50,661 bases of DNA, from NCBI GenBank assembly GCA_937864465.1, contig CALMJU010000005.1:1-50661 (forward strand). Direction: 5' to 3'. Below, piece after piece: positions 8,248-17,462 of this stretch (its first letter is position 1; the number at the start of each line of letters is the position of its first letter). The stretch comes from an uncultured Acidobacteriota bacterium. GTDB lineage: Bacteria > Acidobacteriota > Polarisedimenticolia > Polarisedimenticolales > JAIQFR01. The position numbers and the translations under genes are program-made. The notes under the pieces were generated by a model. It had not been told where the DNA came from, searched no databases, and worked only from the letters and a program-made list of their open reading frames with translations.

Positions 8248-9252
8248 TCACAGGCTCATGTCGATGCGCCGCAGGAACCACCCGAGCGCGAGCGCCGCCA
8301 CGACCACCGCTCCGAGCACGCCCGCCGCCCCGGCGGCGTCGAGAAGGCTCATCGTCACCGCCGCCCCGCCGAGGAGCGCCGTGGCTCCGTAGGAGGCCAG
8401 CACCGTCTGCCTCGTCGACAGCCGCCACTTGCGCAGGCGCAGCGCCACGTGATCCGGGCTCCCGAGCATCACCGGCATGCCGCGACGCCAACGCACGTAC
8501 ACGACGAACAGCATGTCGAAGATCGGGACGCCCAGGATCATCGCCGGGGCGAGCGCCGCCAGGTCGTTGTTCCTCGTGTAGCCGTTGTTCATCGCGAGCG
8601 CGCCCAGGAGCAGGCCGATCAGGAGGCTCCCGGCGTCCCCCATGTAGATCCTGGCGGGCTCGAAATTGTACCGGAGGAAGCCGAGGCAGGCTCCGGCGAG
8701 CGCCGCCAGGAGCGTCGCCGATTCCGTCCGTCCGTTCCAGACCGCGACGGCGAAGAGGGCGAGGGCGGCCACGGCGGCCGTGCCGGCCGACAGGCCGTCC
8801 ATGATGTCGATCAGGTTGAACGCATTGGTGAGCGCGAGCAGCCAGAGAATCGACAGCGGGACGGCGAGCCAGGGGGGCACGAACACGAGCTTCACGAAGA
8901 TCCCCGCCTTGACGAGCACCAGGACCGCCACCGCCTGCCCCGCGAGCTTCGTCCAGGGGGGGAGCTGGCCGAAGTCGTCGAGAAGCCCGAGGAGGACGAC
9001 GATCGAGCCCGCGAGCAGCATCGCGAGCACCTCGGCCCGGAAGCGCAGCGTGAAGGAGAGCGACAGCAGGAACGCGAGGTAGATCGCGATCCCGCCGAGA
9101 TACGGCACCGGCTCCCGGTGCCGCTTCAGCCGCTCGTCGGGCCGGTCCACGATCCCGAAGCGGAGCGCGGCGACCCGGAGAGGCGGCGTCAGCCACGCGG
9201 CGAGCCCCGCCGCCAGACCGAACGTCGCTCCGTACGTCAGGAACTCGATCAA
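8248..9252 (-). CDS. Polyprenyl-phosphate N-acetylhexosamine-1-phosphate transferase (WecA/MraY family)
   Basis: A 334-aa polytopic membrane enzyme that transfers a sugar-1-phosphate from a UDP-sugar to undecaprenyl phosphate, the first step of a lipid-linked glycan. Family motifs are LLGLLDDFGQLPPWTKL, NAFNLIDIMDGLSAG and YMGDAGSLLIG, with the cytoplasmic HVALRLRKWRLSTRQ region near the C-terminus. The TTG start overlaps the stop of the upstream GT2 gene (TTGA) and is preceded by GGAGGAGC. A GlcNAc-type WecA role is more likely than MraY, because the neighbours are O-antigen/exopolysaccharide genes and no mur genes are present. Confidence 0.9.
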   Translation of the reverse strand: MIEFLTYGATFGLAAGLAAWLTPPLRVAALRFGIVDRPDERLKRHREPVPYLGGIAIYLAFLLSLSFTLRFRAEVLAMLLAGSIVVLLGLLDDFGQLPPWTKLAGQAVAVLVLVKAGIFVKLVFVPPWLAVPLSILWLLALTNAFNLIDIMDGLSAGTAAVAALALFAVAVWNGRTESATLLAALAGACLGFLRYNFEPARIYMGDAGSLLIGLLLGALAMNNGYTRNNDLAALAPAMILGVPIFDMLFVVYVRWRRGMPVMLGSPDHVALRLRKWRLSTRQTVLASYGATALLGGAAVTMSLLDAAGAAGVLGAVVVAALALGWFLRRIDMSL

Positions 9253-10265
9253 CGGCGCTCCTCCGGGAGGTCCGCCCTCCGAGTGGGAATGTCGCGCCTC
9301 CCGCGCGCCGCGTCCAGCCGCCTCCGTTCGAGGGCGACCGGGAACGCCGACCGGCCGCGCCAGAGACGGCCGAGGACGCCCGGGGAGGTCGCGAGCAGCA
9401 GCGCGGCCGTGCCGATGTCCCGGGCCAGGATGAACGGGAGATCTCTCAGGTAGCCCCCCGGCGTGTCGTTCCGGAGGATCGTGAGGTACCGATTCTTCGC
9501 GACGTGATAGCGGGAGTCGGCGGAGCGAGCGAGCATCGCCCGTCCGCGCGCCCGCACCCTCGGATCCCCCGCGGTCGCCCCGCGCGCGTGCCACCCGACC
9601 GCGCGGTGGCGGTAGACCGCCCTCCACCCTGCCCGCCGCGCCCGCCACGCGAGATCGAGGTCCTCGTAGAAGGCGAAGAACGCCTCGTCGAAGACCTGTC
9701 CGCCCGGATCGGCCACCTCGTCGAGCATCGCCCTGCGGTAGACGGCGGCCGCTCCGCACGCCCCGAACACCTCCTCGTCGCGGTCGTACTGCCCCGCGTC
9801 CGGCTCTCCGTAGCCCCGGTCCACCGGCTGGCGCGAGCGCGCGAGCCTCTGCCCGGCGGAGTCCAGGGTCCTGCCGTCCGGCCGGAGGAGCTTCCCCGCG
9901 GCGATCCCGACCCCGGGATCCTCGAACGCCGGGAGGATCTCCTCGAGAAACCGCGGGGCCAGGCGCGCGTCCGGGTTCAGGACGAGCACGAACGGGCTCC
10001 TCGTCCGGGCGATTCCGAGGTTGTTCGCCTTGCAGTAGCCGAGGTTCGTCCTTTCGCCCACGATCTCCGCCTCGGGACAGGCCCTGCGCGCGAGGTCCAG
10101 GGTCGCGTCCCCGGATCCGTTGTCCACCACGACGATCTCTGCCGGCGGCCTCGCGAGCGCCGCCAGGCTCGCGAGGCACGGCTCGATCCACGCCGCCGAA
10201 TTCCACGTGACCACGATCGCCGCCACCGGCGCCCGCGGTCCGGAAGGCCGCGCGGGTCCCGTCAT
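9249..10265 (-). CDS. Glycosyltransferase family 2 (rhamnosyltransferase-like)
   Basis: A 338-aa GT-A fold inverting transferase. It opens with AAIVVTWNSAAWIEPCLASL. The nucleotide-binding DNGSGDAT, the NLGYCKANN stretch, the DxD-like LNPDARLAP and the FFAFYEDLDLAWRARRAGW block are typical of the WbbL/rhamnosyltransferase-like clade. The C-terminal region contains an amphipathic or membrane-associated stretch. ATG overlaps the methyltransferase stop (ATGA). Likely role: addition of a sugar to the lipid-linked intermediate. Confidence 0.9.
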   Translation of the reverse strand: MTGPARPSGPRAPVAAIVVTWNSAAWIEPCLASLAALARPPAEIVVVDNGSGDATLDLARRACPEAEIVGERTNLGYCKANNLGIARTRSPFVLVLNPDARLAPRFLEEILPAFEDPGVGIAAGKLLRPDGRTLDSAGQRLARSRQPVDRGYGEPDAGQYDRDEEVFGACGAAAVYRRAMLDEVADPGGQVFDEAFFAFYEDLDLAWRARRAGWRAVYRHRAVGWHARGATAGDPRVRARGRAMLARSADSRYHVAKNRYLTILRNDTPGGYLRDLPFILARDIGTAALLLATSPGVLGRLWRGRSAFPVALERRRLDAARGRRDIPTRRADLPEERR

Positions 10266-11122
10266 CGCTTCACCGCGACGACGATGTCCTGGGACGACGC
10301 GCCGCCGGGCCGCCCCGACCATTGCCCGAACCGGATCGGCTCCACGATCTCGAGCCCTGCCCGGGCGTATCGAGCGCGCACGTCCGCCTCCCGGTACGCC
10401 ACGGCGGACTCCGGCACCTTCGGGTCCACGACCCGGCAGTCCCCGAGGTCGTGCCCGAATCGGGTCGGGCTCGCCCCGCTCGCCATCCGCCGCTCGGCCT
10501 CCTCGTCCAGGAGGAACCAGGTGACGAGCGACCGGGCGCCTCCCGCCGACACCCGGGCGATCTCGGAGAGATAGCGGTCCACGGCCCCGGGCATCATGTG
10601 CGTGAAGACCGACGTCAGGAAGACGAAGTCGAACGAGCCGTCCGGGTACGGGAAGCGGAACTCGGACGGCGGGACGGCGCCACGCGGGCTGTACATCGGG
10701 ATCTTCAGATCCACGTGCCGGAAGCGGAAGTTCGGGTGGAACGCCTCGATCCTCTCTCGGCACCATCGCACGTGCTCGGGAAGGGGGTCGAACCCGTCGT
10801 ACGTCCCCTCGGAGCCGAGGAAGCCGATCAAGGGAATCGCCATCCTCCCCGCCCCGCAGCCCACGTCGAGGACGCGGTCCCCGGGTCGGAGCCCTCCGAT
10901 CTCGACGAAGTGGCCGAGGAACTCCCTGCCGATCGCGTCGAAATCCCCGTCCCCGACGAACGCGATGCTCCGGGGGGGGCGGTCGGCGCGCCGCCGTCCG
11001 AGGATCCGGTCCACCAGGTCGACCGGGAAATACACGACGCGCCTCACGCCGGGCCGGTAGTAGAGCCGCCGCGCCAGGGAGCGCAGGGGCGGCGGGAGCC
11101 AGCGGCGCGCGAGCTCCTTCAT
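10262..11122 (-). CDS. SAM-dependent class I methyltransferase
   Basis: 286 aa. The SAM-binding motif I is VLDVGCGAGRMAIPL at about residues 85-99, followed by YDGFDPLPEHVRWC (acidic post-I residue) and FDFVFLTSVFTHM (motif II/III region). In a glycan locus it may methylate a sugar or cap the chain. The N-terminal 50 residues are basic with a hydrophobic patch. A 74-base gap with a GC-rich hairpin separates it from the GT9 gene upstream, so it could be partly attenuated. Confidence 0.85.
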   Translation of the reverse strand: MKELARRWLPPPLRSLARRLYYRPGVRRVVYFPVDLVDRILGRRRADRPPRSIAFVGDGDFDAIGREFLGHFVEIGGLRPGDRVLDVGCGAGRMAIPLIGFLGSEGTYDGFDPLPEHVRWCRERIEAFHPNFRFRHVDLKIPMYSPRGAVPPSEFRFPYPDGSFDFVFLTSVFTHMMPGAVDRYLSEIARVSAGGARSLVTWFLLDEEAERRMASGASPTRFGHDLGDCRVVDPKVPESAVAYREADVRARYARAGLEIVEPIRFGQWSGRPGGASSQDIVVAVKR

Positions 11123-11140
11123 GACGTCTCGCGCGAGTCC

Positions 11141-11156
11141 GGCCCCGCGGGGGGCC
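11141..11156 (-). other. GC-rich hairpin between GT9 and methyltransferase genes
   Basis: A perfect 6-bp stem GGCCCC/GGGGCC with a 4-base loop lies in the only sizeable gap of this part of the operon. No T run follows on the minus strand, so it is not a canonical intrinsic terminator. It may stabilise transcripts or reduce read-through. Confidence 0.35.
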
Positions 11157-11196
11157 TCGGCGGCTGCGGGTACCTGGCGGCGTCCACGTGCGGATT

Positions 11197-12384
11197 CTAC
11201 CCGGAGGAAGGCCCGGGATCGCGCCCCGCATCGAGGGCCCGCGCGCACGCGGCGAGCACGGCCCCCGGCGCGATCGCCCCGAACCCGTGGTCCGACCCGC
11301 ACGACAAGTCGAAGCAGGGACGCTCGTGGTCGATCGGCACGGAGACCGAGAGGAAGCGCCGTCCGTCCTCGTACGGGAACGTCAGGGCCGGATCGGTCGG
11401 TCCGAAGACGGCGACCGTCGGGCAGGAGACCGCGGCCGCGAGGTGCGAAGTCCCCGAGTCGTTGGCCACGAGGAGCGAGGCCCGGGACAGCACTCCGGCG
11501 AGGGAAGCGAGCGAGGTCTTCCCCGTCAGGTCGCCGGGGGGGCGCCCCGCGGCCTCCGCCACCGCTCGCGTGACCGGCGCGTCCTCCCTCCGCCCGACCA
11601 GGACCGTCCGGACACCCCTCGACGCGAGGCCGTCGCACACCGCCGCGAATCCTTCCGCGCGCCAGCGCGCCTCGGCCCGGTTCGAGCCCGGGGCCACCAC
11701 GGCGAAGGGCTCCCCCGCCCGGAGCCCTGCCGCGAGGCAGAGTCGCTCCGCCTCCTCACTCGCCCCGCCCGAGACCGCGAACACCGGCCGCCGCCCCCGG
11801 GGAGGAGCGCCCGCCGCCGCCGCCAGCTCCAGCGCGAGGTCCAGCATCGACCGCCGCCGCTCGTAGGGAATCGAGTCGGTCAGCAGCCGCTCGAGCCCGA
11901 GTCCGGAGAAGCCGAAGCGGCGCCGCGCAGCGGGAAGCAGGTAGGCGAGCGCCACCCTGGGGTCGCCCCGGAGGTCGAGCGCCCAATCGTAGGGACGCCG
12001 GCGCAGGGCGGCGGCGAGCCCGAGGATCTCGCCCGGAGCCGGCAGGTCCCCCCGCCGCGGGTCGTACCACGGGGCCGAGGCCTCGATCACGCGATCGACG
12101 TGGGGGTTCCCGTCGAGAGCCGCCCGCCCCCACGCCCCCGCCAGCGCGTCGATCCTCGCCCCGGGATACGACGCTCGCAGCGCGGCGATCGCGGGCGTCG
12201 ACATGAGAACGTCGCCGAGATGGTCGAGCCGGACGACGAGGATGGACGCCGGGCGCTCCGGCGCCGGCCCCCGGGGAGCCGCGGCGCGGAGCAGCGGGAG
12301 GACAGGCGCCGCCGCGAGATCCATTCCGAACGCGATCCACCGCGCGCGCCTCGAGTAGTTCCTGTAGCTCGCCGGCCCTCTCAC
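11197..12384 (-). CDS. Glycosyltransferase family 9 (heptosyltransferase-like)
   Basis: 395 aa from a GTG that overlaps the GT4 stop (GTGA). The GT9 pattern is clear: ILVVRLDHLGDVLMSTPAIAAL at the start of the N-terminal Rossmann domain, WALDLRGDPR in the middle, VVAPGSNRAEARW before the donor domain, then LLVANDSGTSHLAAAVSCPTVAVFGPTDP. These enzymes transfer heptose from ADP-heptose in LPS core assembly, which supports a Gram-negative envelope. A strongly basic N-terminal extension (about residues 1-30) precedes the domain. Confidence 0.92.
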   Translation of the reverse strand: MRGPASYRNYSRRARWIAFGMDLAAAPVLPLLRAAAPRGPAPERPASILVVRLDHLGDVLMSTPAIAALRASYPGARIDALAGAWGRAALDGNPHVDRVIEASAPWYDPRRGDLPAPGEILGLAAALRRRPYDWALDLRGDPRVALAYLLPAARRRFGFSGLGLERLLTDSIPYERRRSMLDLALELAAAAGAPPRGRRPVFAVSGGASEEAERLCLAAGLRAGEPFAVVAPGSNRAEARWRAEGFAAVCDGLASRGVRTVLVGRREDAPVTRAVAEAAGRPPGDLTGKTSLASLAGVLSRASLLVANDSGTSHLAAAVSCPTVAVFGPTDPALTFPYEDGRRFLSVSVPIDHERPCFDLSCGSDHGFGAIAPGAVLAACARALDAGRDPGPSSG

Positions 12385-13490
12385 GGGGAATCTCCGCCGC
12401 CGATCGCGGCGCGGTACACGTCGAGCGTCCGTCGCGCCGACTCTTCCCACGTGTAGCGCGCCGCGCGTTCCGCCCCCGCGGCGACGCGCGCCCGCCGGAG
12501 ATCCTCATCGCCCAGGAGCGCCGCGATCGCCTCGGCCCACCCGGCCTCGTCGTCCGGCTCGACGAGCTGCGCCGCGCCGCCGAGAACCTCGCGGAGCGCC
12601 CCCGCCGGCGACGCGACGACGGGGCAACCGGCGGCCATCGCCTCGAGCGGCGGGAGTCCGAACCCCTCGTAGCGGCTCGGGAACACGAAGGCCGCCGCCC
12701 CACGGTAGGCCTCGGCCAGCTCCTCGTCCGTGAGCCTTCCCGGGGCGACTACGGCCTCCTCGAGCCCCTGCGCGCGCGCACTTCCGAGGAGCCCCTCCCG
12801 CCGCGGCCCCTCCTCCCCCGCCGCGACGAGATGCACGCCGATCCCTCCTCGTCGGCAGCGGGCGACCACACCGAGGAGGAAGTCGACGTTCTTCAGGGGA
12901 TCGAGCCCCCCGACGTACAGGACGAACGGTCGCGGCCAGCGCGCGGGCCTCCCCTCGCCGCGGGGCGCGGCGAGCGCGGGGGAGACCCCGTTCGGGACCA
13001 CGACGACTCGCGCCGGATCGATCTCGTAGCGATCGAGCAGCTCCCGGCGCGTCGTGCCCGACACCGCGATCACCCGGTCGGCGCCCCGCGCGCTCCGGAA
13101 CGTCCTCCGGAACGCCGCGCGATGGCGGAGGGAGAGTCCCTCCGGGTGGACGTCCGCGGCGAGGTCGTGGACGGTGAGCACGAGCCGCACGCCGCGGAGA
13201 CCCGCGCGGGGAAGGGCGTAGACGGGCGAGTGGTAGAGCCCGAAGCCCTCTCTCCGCAGCAGCGGCGGAAGCAGGACCCTGTCGGCGAAGCCGATCCCCC
13301 TCCGCGGGCCCCGGTAGGGCACTCGCTCGATTCCGAGCGCCGTCGCCGGGTCGCCCCACGAGAGGCCCCCGAGCCTCCAGCCGCCCGGGAGAATCGGGCG
13401 GAGCGCGGCGACGATCTCCCGCGTGTACCGCCCGACCCCTCGCCCCGCGCTGGCGGTCTCGAGGCAACGAAGATCGATGAGGATCCTCAC
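12381..13490 (-). CDS. Glycosyltransferase family 4 (mannosyltransferase-like)
   Basis: 369 aa, GTG start, first gene of the leftward part of the glycan locus. The N-terminus is MRILIDLRCLE with GRGVGRYTREI, characteristic of the GT4 clade with MtfB/WbpY-like mannosyltransferases. The donor domain shows FVLYVGGLDPLKNVDFLL, VAPGRLTDEELAEAYRGA and FPSRYEGFGLPPLEAMAAGCPVVAS with the EX7E pair intact. A divergently transcribed pair of GT2 genes begins 154 bases away. Confidence 0.9.
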   Translation of the reverse strand: MRILIDLRCLETASAGRGVGRYTREIVAALRPILPGGWRLGGLSWGDPATALGIERVPYRGPRRGIGFADRVLLPPLLRREGFGLYHSPVYALPRAGLRGVRLVLTVHDLAADVHPEGLSLRHRAAFRRTFRSARGADRVIAVSGTTRRELLDRYEIDPARVVVVPNGVSPALAAPRGEGRPARWPRPFVLYVGGLDPLKNVDFLLGVVARCRRGGIGVHLVAAGEEGPRREGLLGSARAQGLEEAVVAPGRLTDEELAEAYRGAAAFVFPSRYEGFGLPPLEAMAAGCPVVASPAGALREVLGGAAQLVEPDDEAGWAEAIAALLGDEDLRRARVAAGAERAARYTWEESARRTLDVYRAAIGGGDSP

Positions 13491-13644
13491 GCGGCCCCTC
13501 CCGCGCCTCTCCCGTGGGAGACGTTCCTGCCTGCGGCGCGCCTCCGGGCCGCGCCGGCGGCAAGGGTAGGTCGGCCGCCCCCGGAGTTCAACCGGGCGCT
13601 TCCGGCGCGCGCGAACCGCGGGGAAGTTCGGCTACGATGTCCGC

Positions 13645-14658
13645 GTGGCGAGCCCGTGTCTCTCGGTGGTCATCCCCTCGCGCGACGGCGCCGCGCGCCT
13701 GCCGGAGACGCTCGGCTCCGTCGCCTCGCAGGACGTCGGGGGGCCGGTCGAGATCGTCGTCGTCGACGACGGATCCGCCGACGCGACGGCGGAGACGGCC
13801 GCTGCCGTGCCGCTCCCCTGGGGCGCCCCGAGGATCGTCCGTCACGGCGCGAGCCGGGGCCGCGCCGCGGCGCGCAACACGGGTCTCCGCGAAGCGACGG
13901 CCGCGGTCGTCGTTCTCCTCGACGACGACATGACGCTTCTCCCGGGAGCGCTCGAGACGCATCGGGCCCACCACCACGGGAGCCCGGGCTCGGTCGCCCT
14001 CGGCCGCGTCGTGCTCGCGGACCCTCCCCGGGAGACCGGATTCTCCCGCTTCCTCCTGCGCGAGGAGCGGGAGCGGGAGCACGCGCTCCTCGAGCATGCC
14101 GGGGACGTGCCGTTCCGGCTCTGCTTCACCGGCCATCTCTCCGCGGACAGGGCGGCGCTCGTCCGGGCCGGCGGCTTCGACGAGAGCATCGCCCGATACG
14201 GGTTCGAGGACATCGACCTCGGTTACCGTCTCCGCGAGCTCGGAGTTCCGGTCCGCTATCTCCCGGAGGCGCGATCCGTCCATCGCGCGTTCATGACCGA
14301 CCTGGACCGCTACCTCGCGCGCCACCGGGAGGCAGGCCGCGTCGCGAGGCAGCTCGCCGCCCGCCACCCGGCGGGCCCCTTCCGGGAGTACCTTCGCGTC
14401 GACGCGCCGGCCAGGCTCGGGATCGGAAGCGCTCCCGCGGGGCTCGTCGCCCTCCGGCTCGCCCATCTCCTGCTGCGGTCCCGGGCGGCGCGCCGGGCGC
14501 TAGGCTCGCGCCCGGCCGGAGCGGCGGGCCGCCTCGCGCTCCGGGGAGCGGAGGCTCTCGGCCTCGAGCGTCTCGCTCACTTCGGCTATCACGTGGCGCG
14601 GGACGTCCGCTACTTCCAGGGCTGCTTCGACGACCCGCCGGAAGGATCTCCGCAATGA
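13645..14658 (+). CDS. Glycosyltransferase family 2 with extended C-terminus
   Basis: 337 aa, rightward, GTG start. GT-A features are SVVIPSRDGAARLPETLGS, VVVDDGSADATAE, the metal-binding acidic run LLDDDMTLLPG and the acceptor-side YGFEDIDLGYRLRELG. The last 100 residues are Arg/Leu rich and not recognised. It is the first of two coupled plus-strand GT2 genes (ATGA overlap) in the middle of a leftward locus. The upstream 154 bases hold no strong promoter match apart from a TACGAT hexamer close to the start. Confidence 0.87.
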   Translation: MASPCLSVVIPSRDGAARLPETLGSVASQDVGGPVEIVVVDDGSADATAETAAAVPLPWGAPRIVRHGASRGRAAARNTGLREATAAVVVLLDDDMTLLPGALETHRAHHHGSPGSVALGRVVLADPPRETGFSRFLLREEREREHALLEHAGDVPFRLCFTGHLSADRAALVRAGGFDESIARYGFEDIDLGYRLRELGVPVRYLPEARSVHRAFMTDLDRYLARHREAGRVARQLAARHPAGPFREYLRVDAPARLGIGSAPAGLVALRLAHLLLRSRAARRALGSRPAGAAGRLALRGAEALGLERLAHFGYHVARDVRYFQGCFDDPPEGSPQ

Positions 14659-15569
14659 CGAGGCCCCCCCGCCTGTCCGTCGTCGTGCCCACCTGGAACG
14701 GCCTCGCCCTTCTGCGAAGGCACCTCCCCTCGCTCCTCGCGGCATGCCGGGAGATGGACGGGGAGGTCGTCGTGTGCGACGACGCATCCTCCGACGGTAC
14801 CGCGGAGGATCTCCCGAGGGAATTCCCCTCCGTGCGCCTCGTGCGCCGCGAGCGCAACGGCGGCTTCGCGTGCGCCGCGAACGACGGGATCGCCGCCGCG
14901 CTCGGCGGGATCGTCGTCCTGGTCAACAACGACGTGGAGATCCTGCCCGGATGCCTGCCCCTCCTCGCGGACGCCCTCGAGCGGGAGCCGTCCGCGTTCG
15001 CGGCCGTCCCGAGTCTCGTCCGGCCCCGGACGTCGGAGGAGGAATCCGGGACCCGGATCCGGTGGCGTCTCGGCGTCCTCTCCACGTCCATCGGGACTGC
15101 GACCGGCGCCCCCCCCGATTACGCATGCGGCGCCGCCATGGCCGTCCGGAGAGAGCGGATCGTCGCCCTCGGCGGCTTCGATCCGCTCTACGCCCCCTTC
15201 TACTGGGAGGACGTCGATCTCTCGTTCCGCGCCCGGCGGCGCGGCGCCGTCATCGCGCTCGTCGAGAACGCCCGCGCGCTGCACGATCACGGAGAGACGA
15301 TCGGCCCCCGCTTCGAGCGGAGAGAGGTCGCGCGCATCTACGAGCGCAACCGCCTGATCTTCACCTGGAAGAACGTGCTCGACCCGTCGCTCTGGCGCCG
15401 GCATCTCGCCGCGCTCCCGTGCAAGGCGGCCTGGGACGCCGTCGCGTATCCGGCGTTCCTCGCGGGCCTTCGCGACGCGCTGCGCTTGCGCCGGCCCATC
15501 CTCGCCGCACGCGCCATCGAGAGATCCGTCGCGCGGCCCGTCGCGGACCGGGTCCTTCTACGGCTGTGA
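14655..15569 (+). CDS. Glycosyltransferase family 2 (rhamnosyltransferase-like)
   Basis: 304 aa. Motifs: SVVVPTWNGLALLRRHLPSL, VVCDDASSDGTAE, NGGFACAANDG, the DxD-like LVNNDVEILPG and FYWEDVDLSFRARRRG. ATG overlaps the preceding stop, so the two GT2 proteins are co-translated. Its 3' end overlaps the convergent O-antigen-ligase-like gene by 12 bases. Donor and acceptor are unknown. Confidence 0.9.
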   Translation: MTRPPRLSVVVPTWNGLALLRRHLPSLLAACREMDGEVVVCDDASSDGTAEDLPREFPSVRLVRRERNGGFACAANDGIAAALGGIVVLVNNDVEILPGCLPLLADALEREPSAFAAVPSLVRPRTSEEESGTRIRWRLGVLSTSIGTATGAPPDYACGAAMAVRRERIVALGGFDPLYAPFYWEDVDLSFRARRRGAVIALVENARALHDHGETIGPRFERREVARIYERNRLIFTWKNVLDPSLWRRHLAALPCKAAWDAVAYPAFLAGLRDALRLRRPILAARAIERSVARPVADRVLLRL

Positions 15570-17462
15570 GCCGGGGGAAGGTCCCGGCTCGCGGGGTGGC
15601 TCCGCGCCCCTCGTCCCGAGCGTGAGGAGCCGGATCTCGTACGCCGATCCTTTCGGATGATCCGCCCACCTCCGGGCGGTCCGCTCGGCCTCCCGGAAGC
15701 GAGCCTCGGCCGCCCGGGCCGCTCCCGGCCCCCCTGCCGCCAGCACCGCCTCCGCCAGGAGGACCTTCGCAGGGACCGCCTCCGGCTCGATCCGTAGCGC
15801 CTGCTCCGCCGCGCGGCGCGCCCCCTCGGGGTCCCCCGCCTCCAGGAGGAACCGTCCCTTCTCGATCGGGAGGAACGGGTCGTGCCGGGCGAGGTCCGAG
15901 GCGGCGTCGAACTGCCGAGCCGCCCGCTCCCGCGTGGCCTCGTCCCGGAACAGCGTCACGCAGGCCAGCGCCTCCACGCGCGCGATCCCCCGGCGATAGC
16001 GCGCGTCGGCGGGCTGCAGGCGCACCGCCTGCTCGGCCGCCTCGCGGGCCGCGGCGTACCCCGCGACATCCCAGGATCTCCCGTCGCCCGACAACGCCTC
16101 CGCTCGCCGCAGCCACAGATCCGGATGCCGGGGATTCGCCGACAGCGCGAGGGAGAGCCTTCGCTCCTGCTCCGCGTCGAGCGTCCCTCTGGGCAGCCCG
16201 CGCGCCGCCTTCCACGCCGCGTACGTCGCCGCGTCCCCGACGGCGAACGCCACCGCGAGCAGCGCCGCGGCCGCCGCGCGGACGACGCGCCCCGCGCGCC
16301 GCCCCGCCGCACGGGGCTCCGAGGCCGCCGCCCCGAGCAGCGCGGCCGCGAGGAGGTGGATCGCCGGCCTCTCCCCGAGATTTTCAACGAGCGCCTGCGT
16401 GGCGATCGCGACGAGCGCCGCCATCGCTCCCGCGATCTCCGCCGGGTCCGGCGCCGTGCGCAGCGCTCCGCGGGCCCTTCGCCACGCGAGCCACAGTCCG
16501 AGGAGCGCGACTCCCGCGGCGGGGAGGCCGAACTCGGCGAAGAGCCGCAGCAGGTCGGAATGCGTGCTCCGGAACCGCTTCGCGTAGCGGAGCGGCCCCC
16601 GGTCGATCGGGAAGTTGAGGTTCGCTGCGGCCGCCTGGAACTGCCCCGGTCCGGTGCCGAGCCACGGCGACTCTACGACGGCCTCGGCGCTCGCCCGCCA
16701 GATCTTCAGCCGGTGGTAACGGAAGGGATCGTCGCGCTCGAAGCGGTGCGCCACTCCGATCCCCATCGCGACCACGACGGCCCCCGCGATCCCGGCGAGG
16801 AGAAGGCGCCTTCGACCCTCGATCCTCCGAACCAGGCGCGGGAGCAGCCAGGCCCCGCCGGCGGCCAGGCCGAGCAGGGCGCCCCTCGATCCCGTGAGGA
16901 CGAGCGCGACCACGATCGGGAGCGCGAGCGCCCCGCGCGCCGCCGCCCCCCTCGGCGAGCGCCAGGCCCCCGGGGCCACGACGCCGACGAGCAGCACCGC
17001 GACGAGCCAGGCTGCGAGATGGCTCGGATTCAGGAACGAGGCCGCCGGCCGCAGGTCGCCCGAGAGGCGCTGCGCCACCGCCCAGGTGCCGAGCGCGGCT
17101 CCACCGGACAGCAGCGGCAGGGAGAGCGCTCCCGGGAGGCTCCGCCCCGAGCGCGCCGCCAGGAACGCGATCGCCGCGAAGGCGCCGATCTCCTGCAAGA
17201 CCAGGAGCGCCGCGTACCGGTACGGGGCCAGCGCCGCTCCGAGGAACGCCAGGAGCGCGAACCCCGCGAGGGCCGCGCCGATCCCTCCCGGGAGCGCCCA
17301 GCGCTCCTCGTCCCGGCCGCGGGGCAGCGCCAGCGCCGCCGTCAGGAGCGCCGCCACGGCCGCGTGGGTCACCAGCAGCCCCTCCGGAGAGGCTCCCCCT
17401 TCGAAGAGCGTCGAGAGGAGGAGCAGCGCCGCCAGGCCGCACGCCAGAGGGTGCCGCGTCAC
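15558..17462 (-). CDS. O-antigen ligase/polymerase family protein fused to C-terminal TPR domain
   Basis: 634 aa. Roughly residues 5-400 are a polytopic membrane domain with the Wzy_C/WaaL signatures SFLNPSHLAAWLVAVLLVG, LTGSRGALLGLAAGG and a large extracytoplasmic loop containing WLGTGPGQFQAAAANLNFP and RFRSTHSDLLRLFAEFG. The rest is a soluble tetratricopeptide region (AEQAVRLQPADARYRR, FLLEAGDPEGARRAAEQAL). The GTG start overlaps the stop of the paralogous gene upstream. Family members polymerise or ligate glycans on lipid A or protein, including pilins. The specific reaction is not readable here. Confidence 0.85.
   Translation of the reverse strand: MTRHPLACGLAALLLLSTLFEGGASPEGLLVTHAAVAALLTAALALPRGRDEERWALPGGIGAALAGFALLAFLGAALAPYRYAALLVLQEIGAFAAIAFLAARSGRSLPGALSLPLLSGGAALGTWAVAQRLSGDLRPAASFLNPSHLAAWLVAVLLVGVVAPGAWRSPRGAAARGALALPIVVALVLTGSRGALLGLAAGGAWLLPRLVRRIEGRRRLLLAGIAGAVVVAMGIGVAHRFERDDPFRYHRLKIWRASAEAVVESPWLGTGPGQFQAAAANLNFPIDRGPLRYAKRFRSTHSDLLRLFAEFGLPAAGVALLGLWLAWRRARGALRTAPDPAEIAGAMAALVAIATQALVENLGERPAIHLLAAALLGAAASEPRAAGRRAGRVVRAAAAALLAVAFAVGDAATYAAWKAARGLPRGTLDAEQERRLSLALSANPRHPDLWLRRAEALSGDGRSWDVAGYAAAREAAEQAVRLQPADARYRRGIARVEALACVTLFRDEATRERAARQFDAASDLARHDPFLPIEKGRFLLEAGDPEGARRAAEQALRIEPEAVPAKVLLAEAVLAAGGPGAARAAEARFREAERTARRWADHPKGSAYEIRLLTLGTRGAEPPREPGPSPGSQP

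Noticed and set aside
13491-13644. Strong promoter between the divergent GT4 and GT2 genes
   Set aside because: Only a TACGAT hexamer near the GT2 start is present, with no matching -35; too weak to list.
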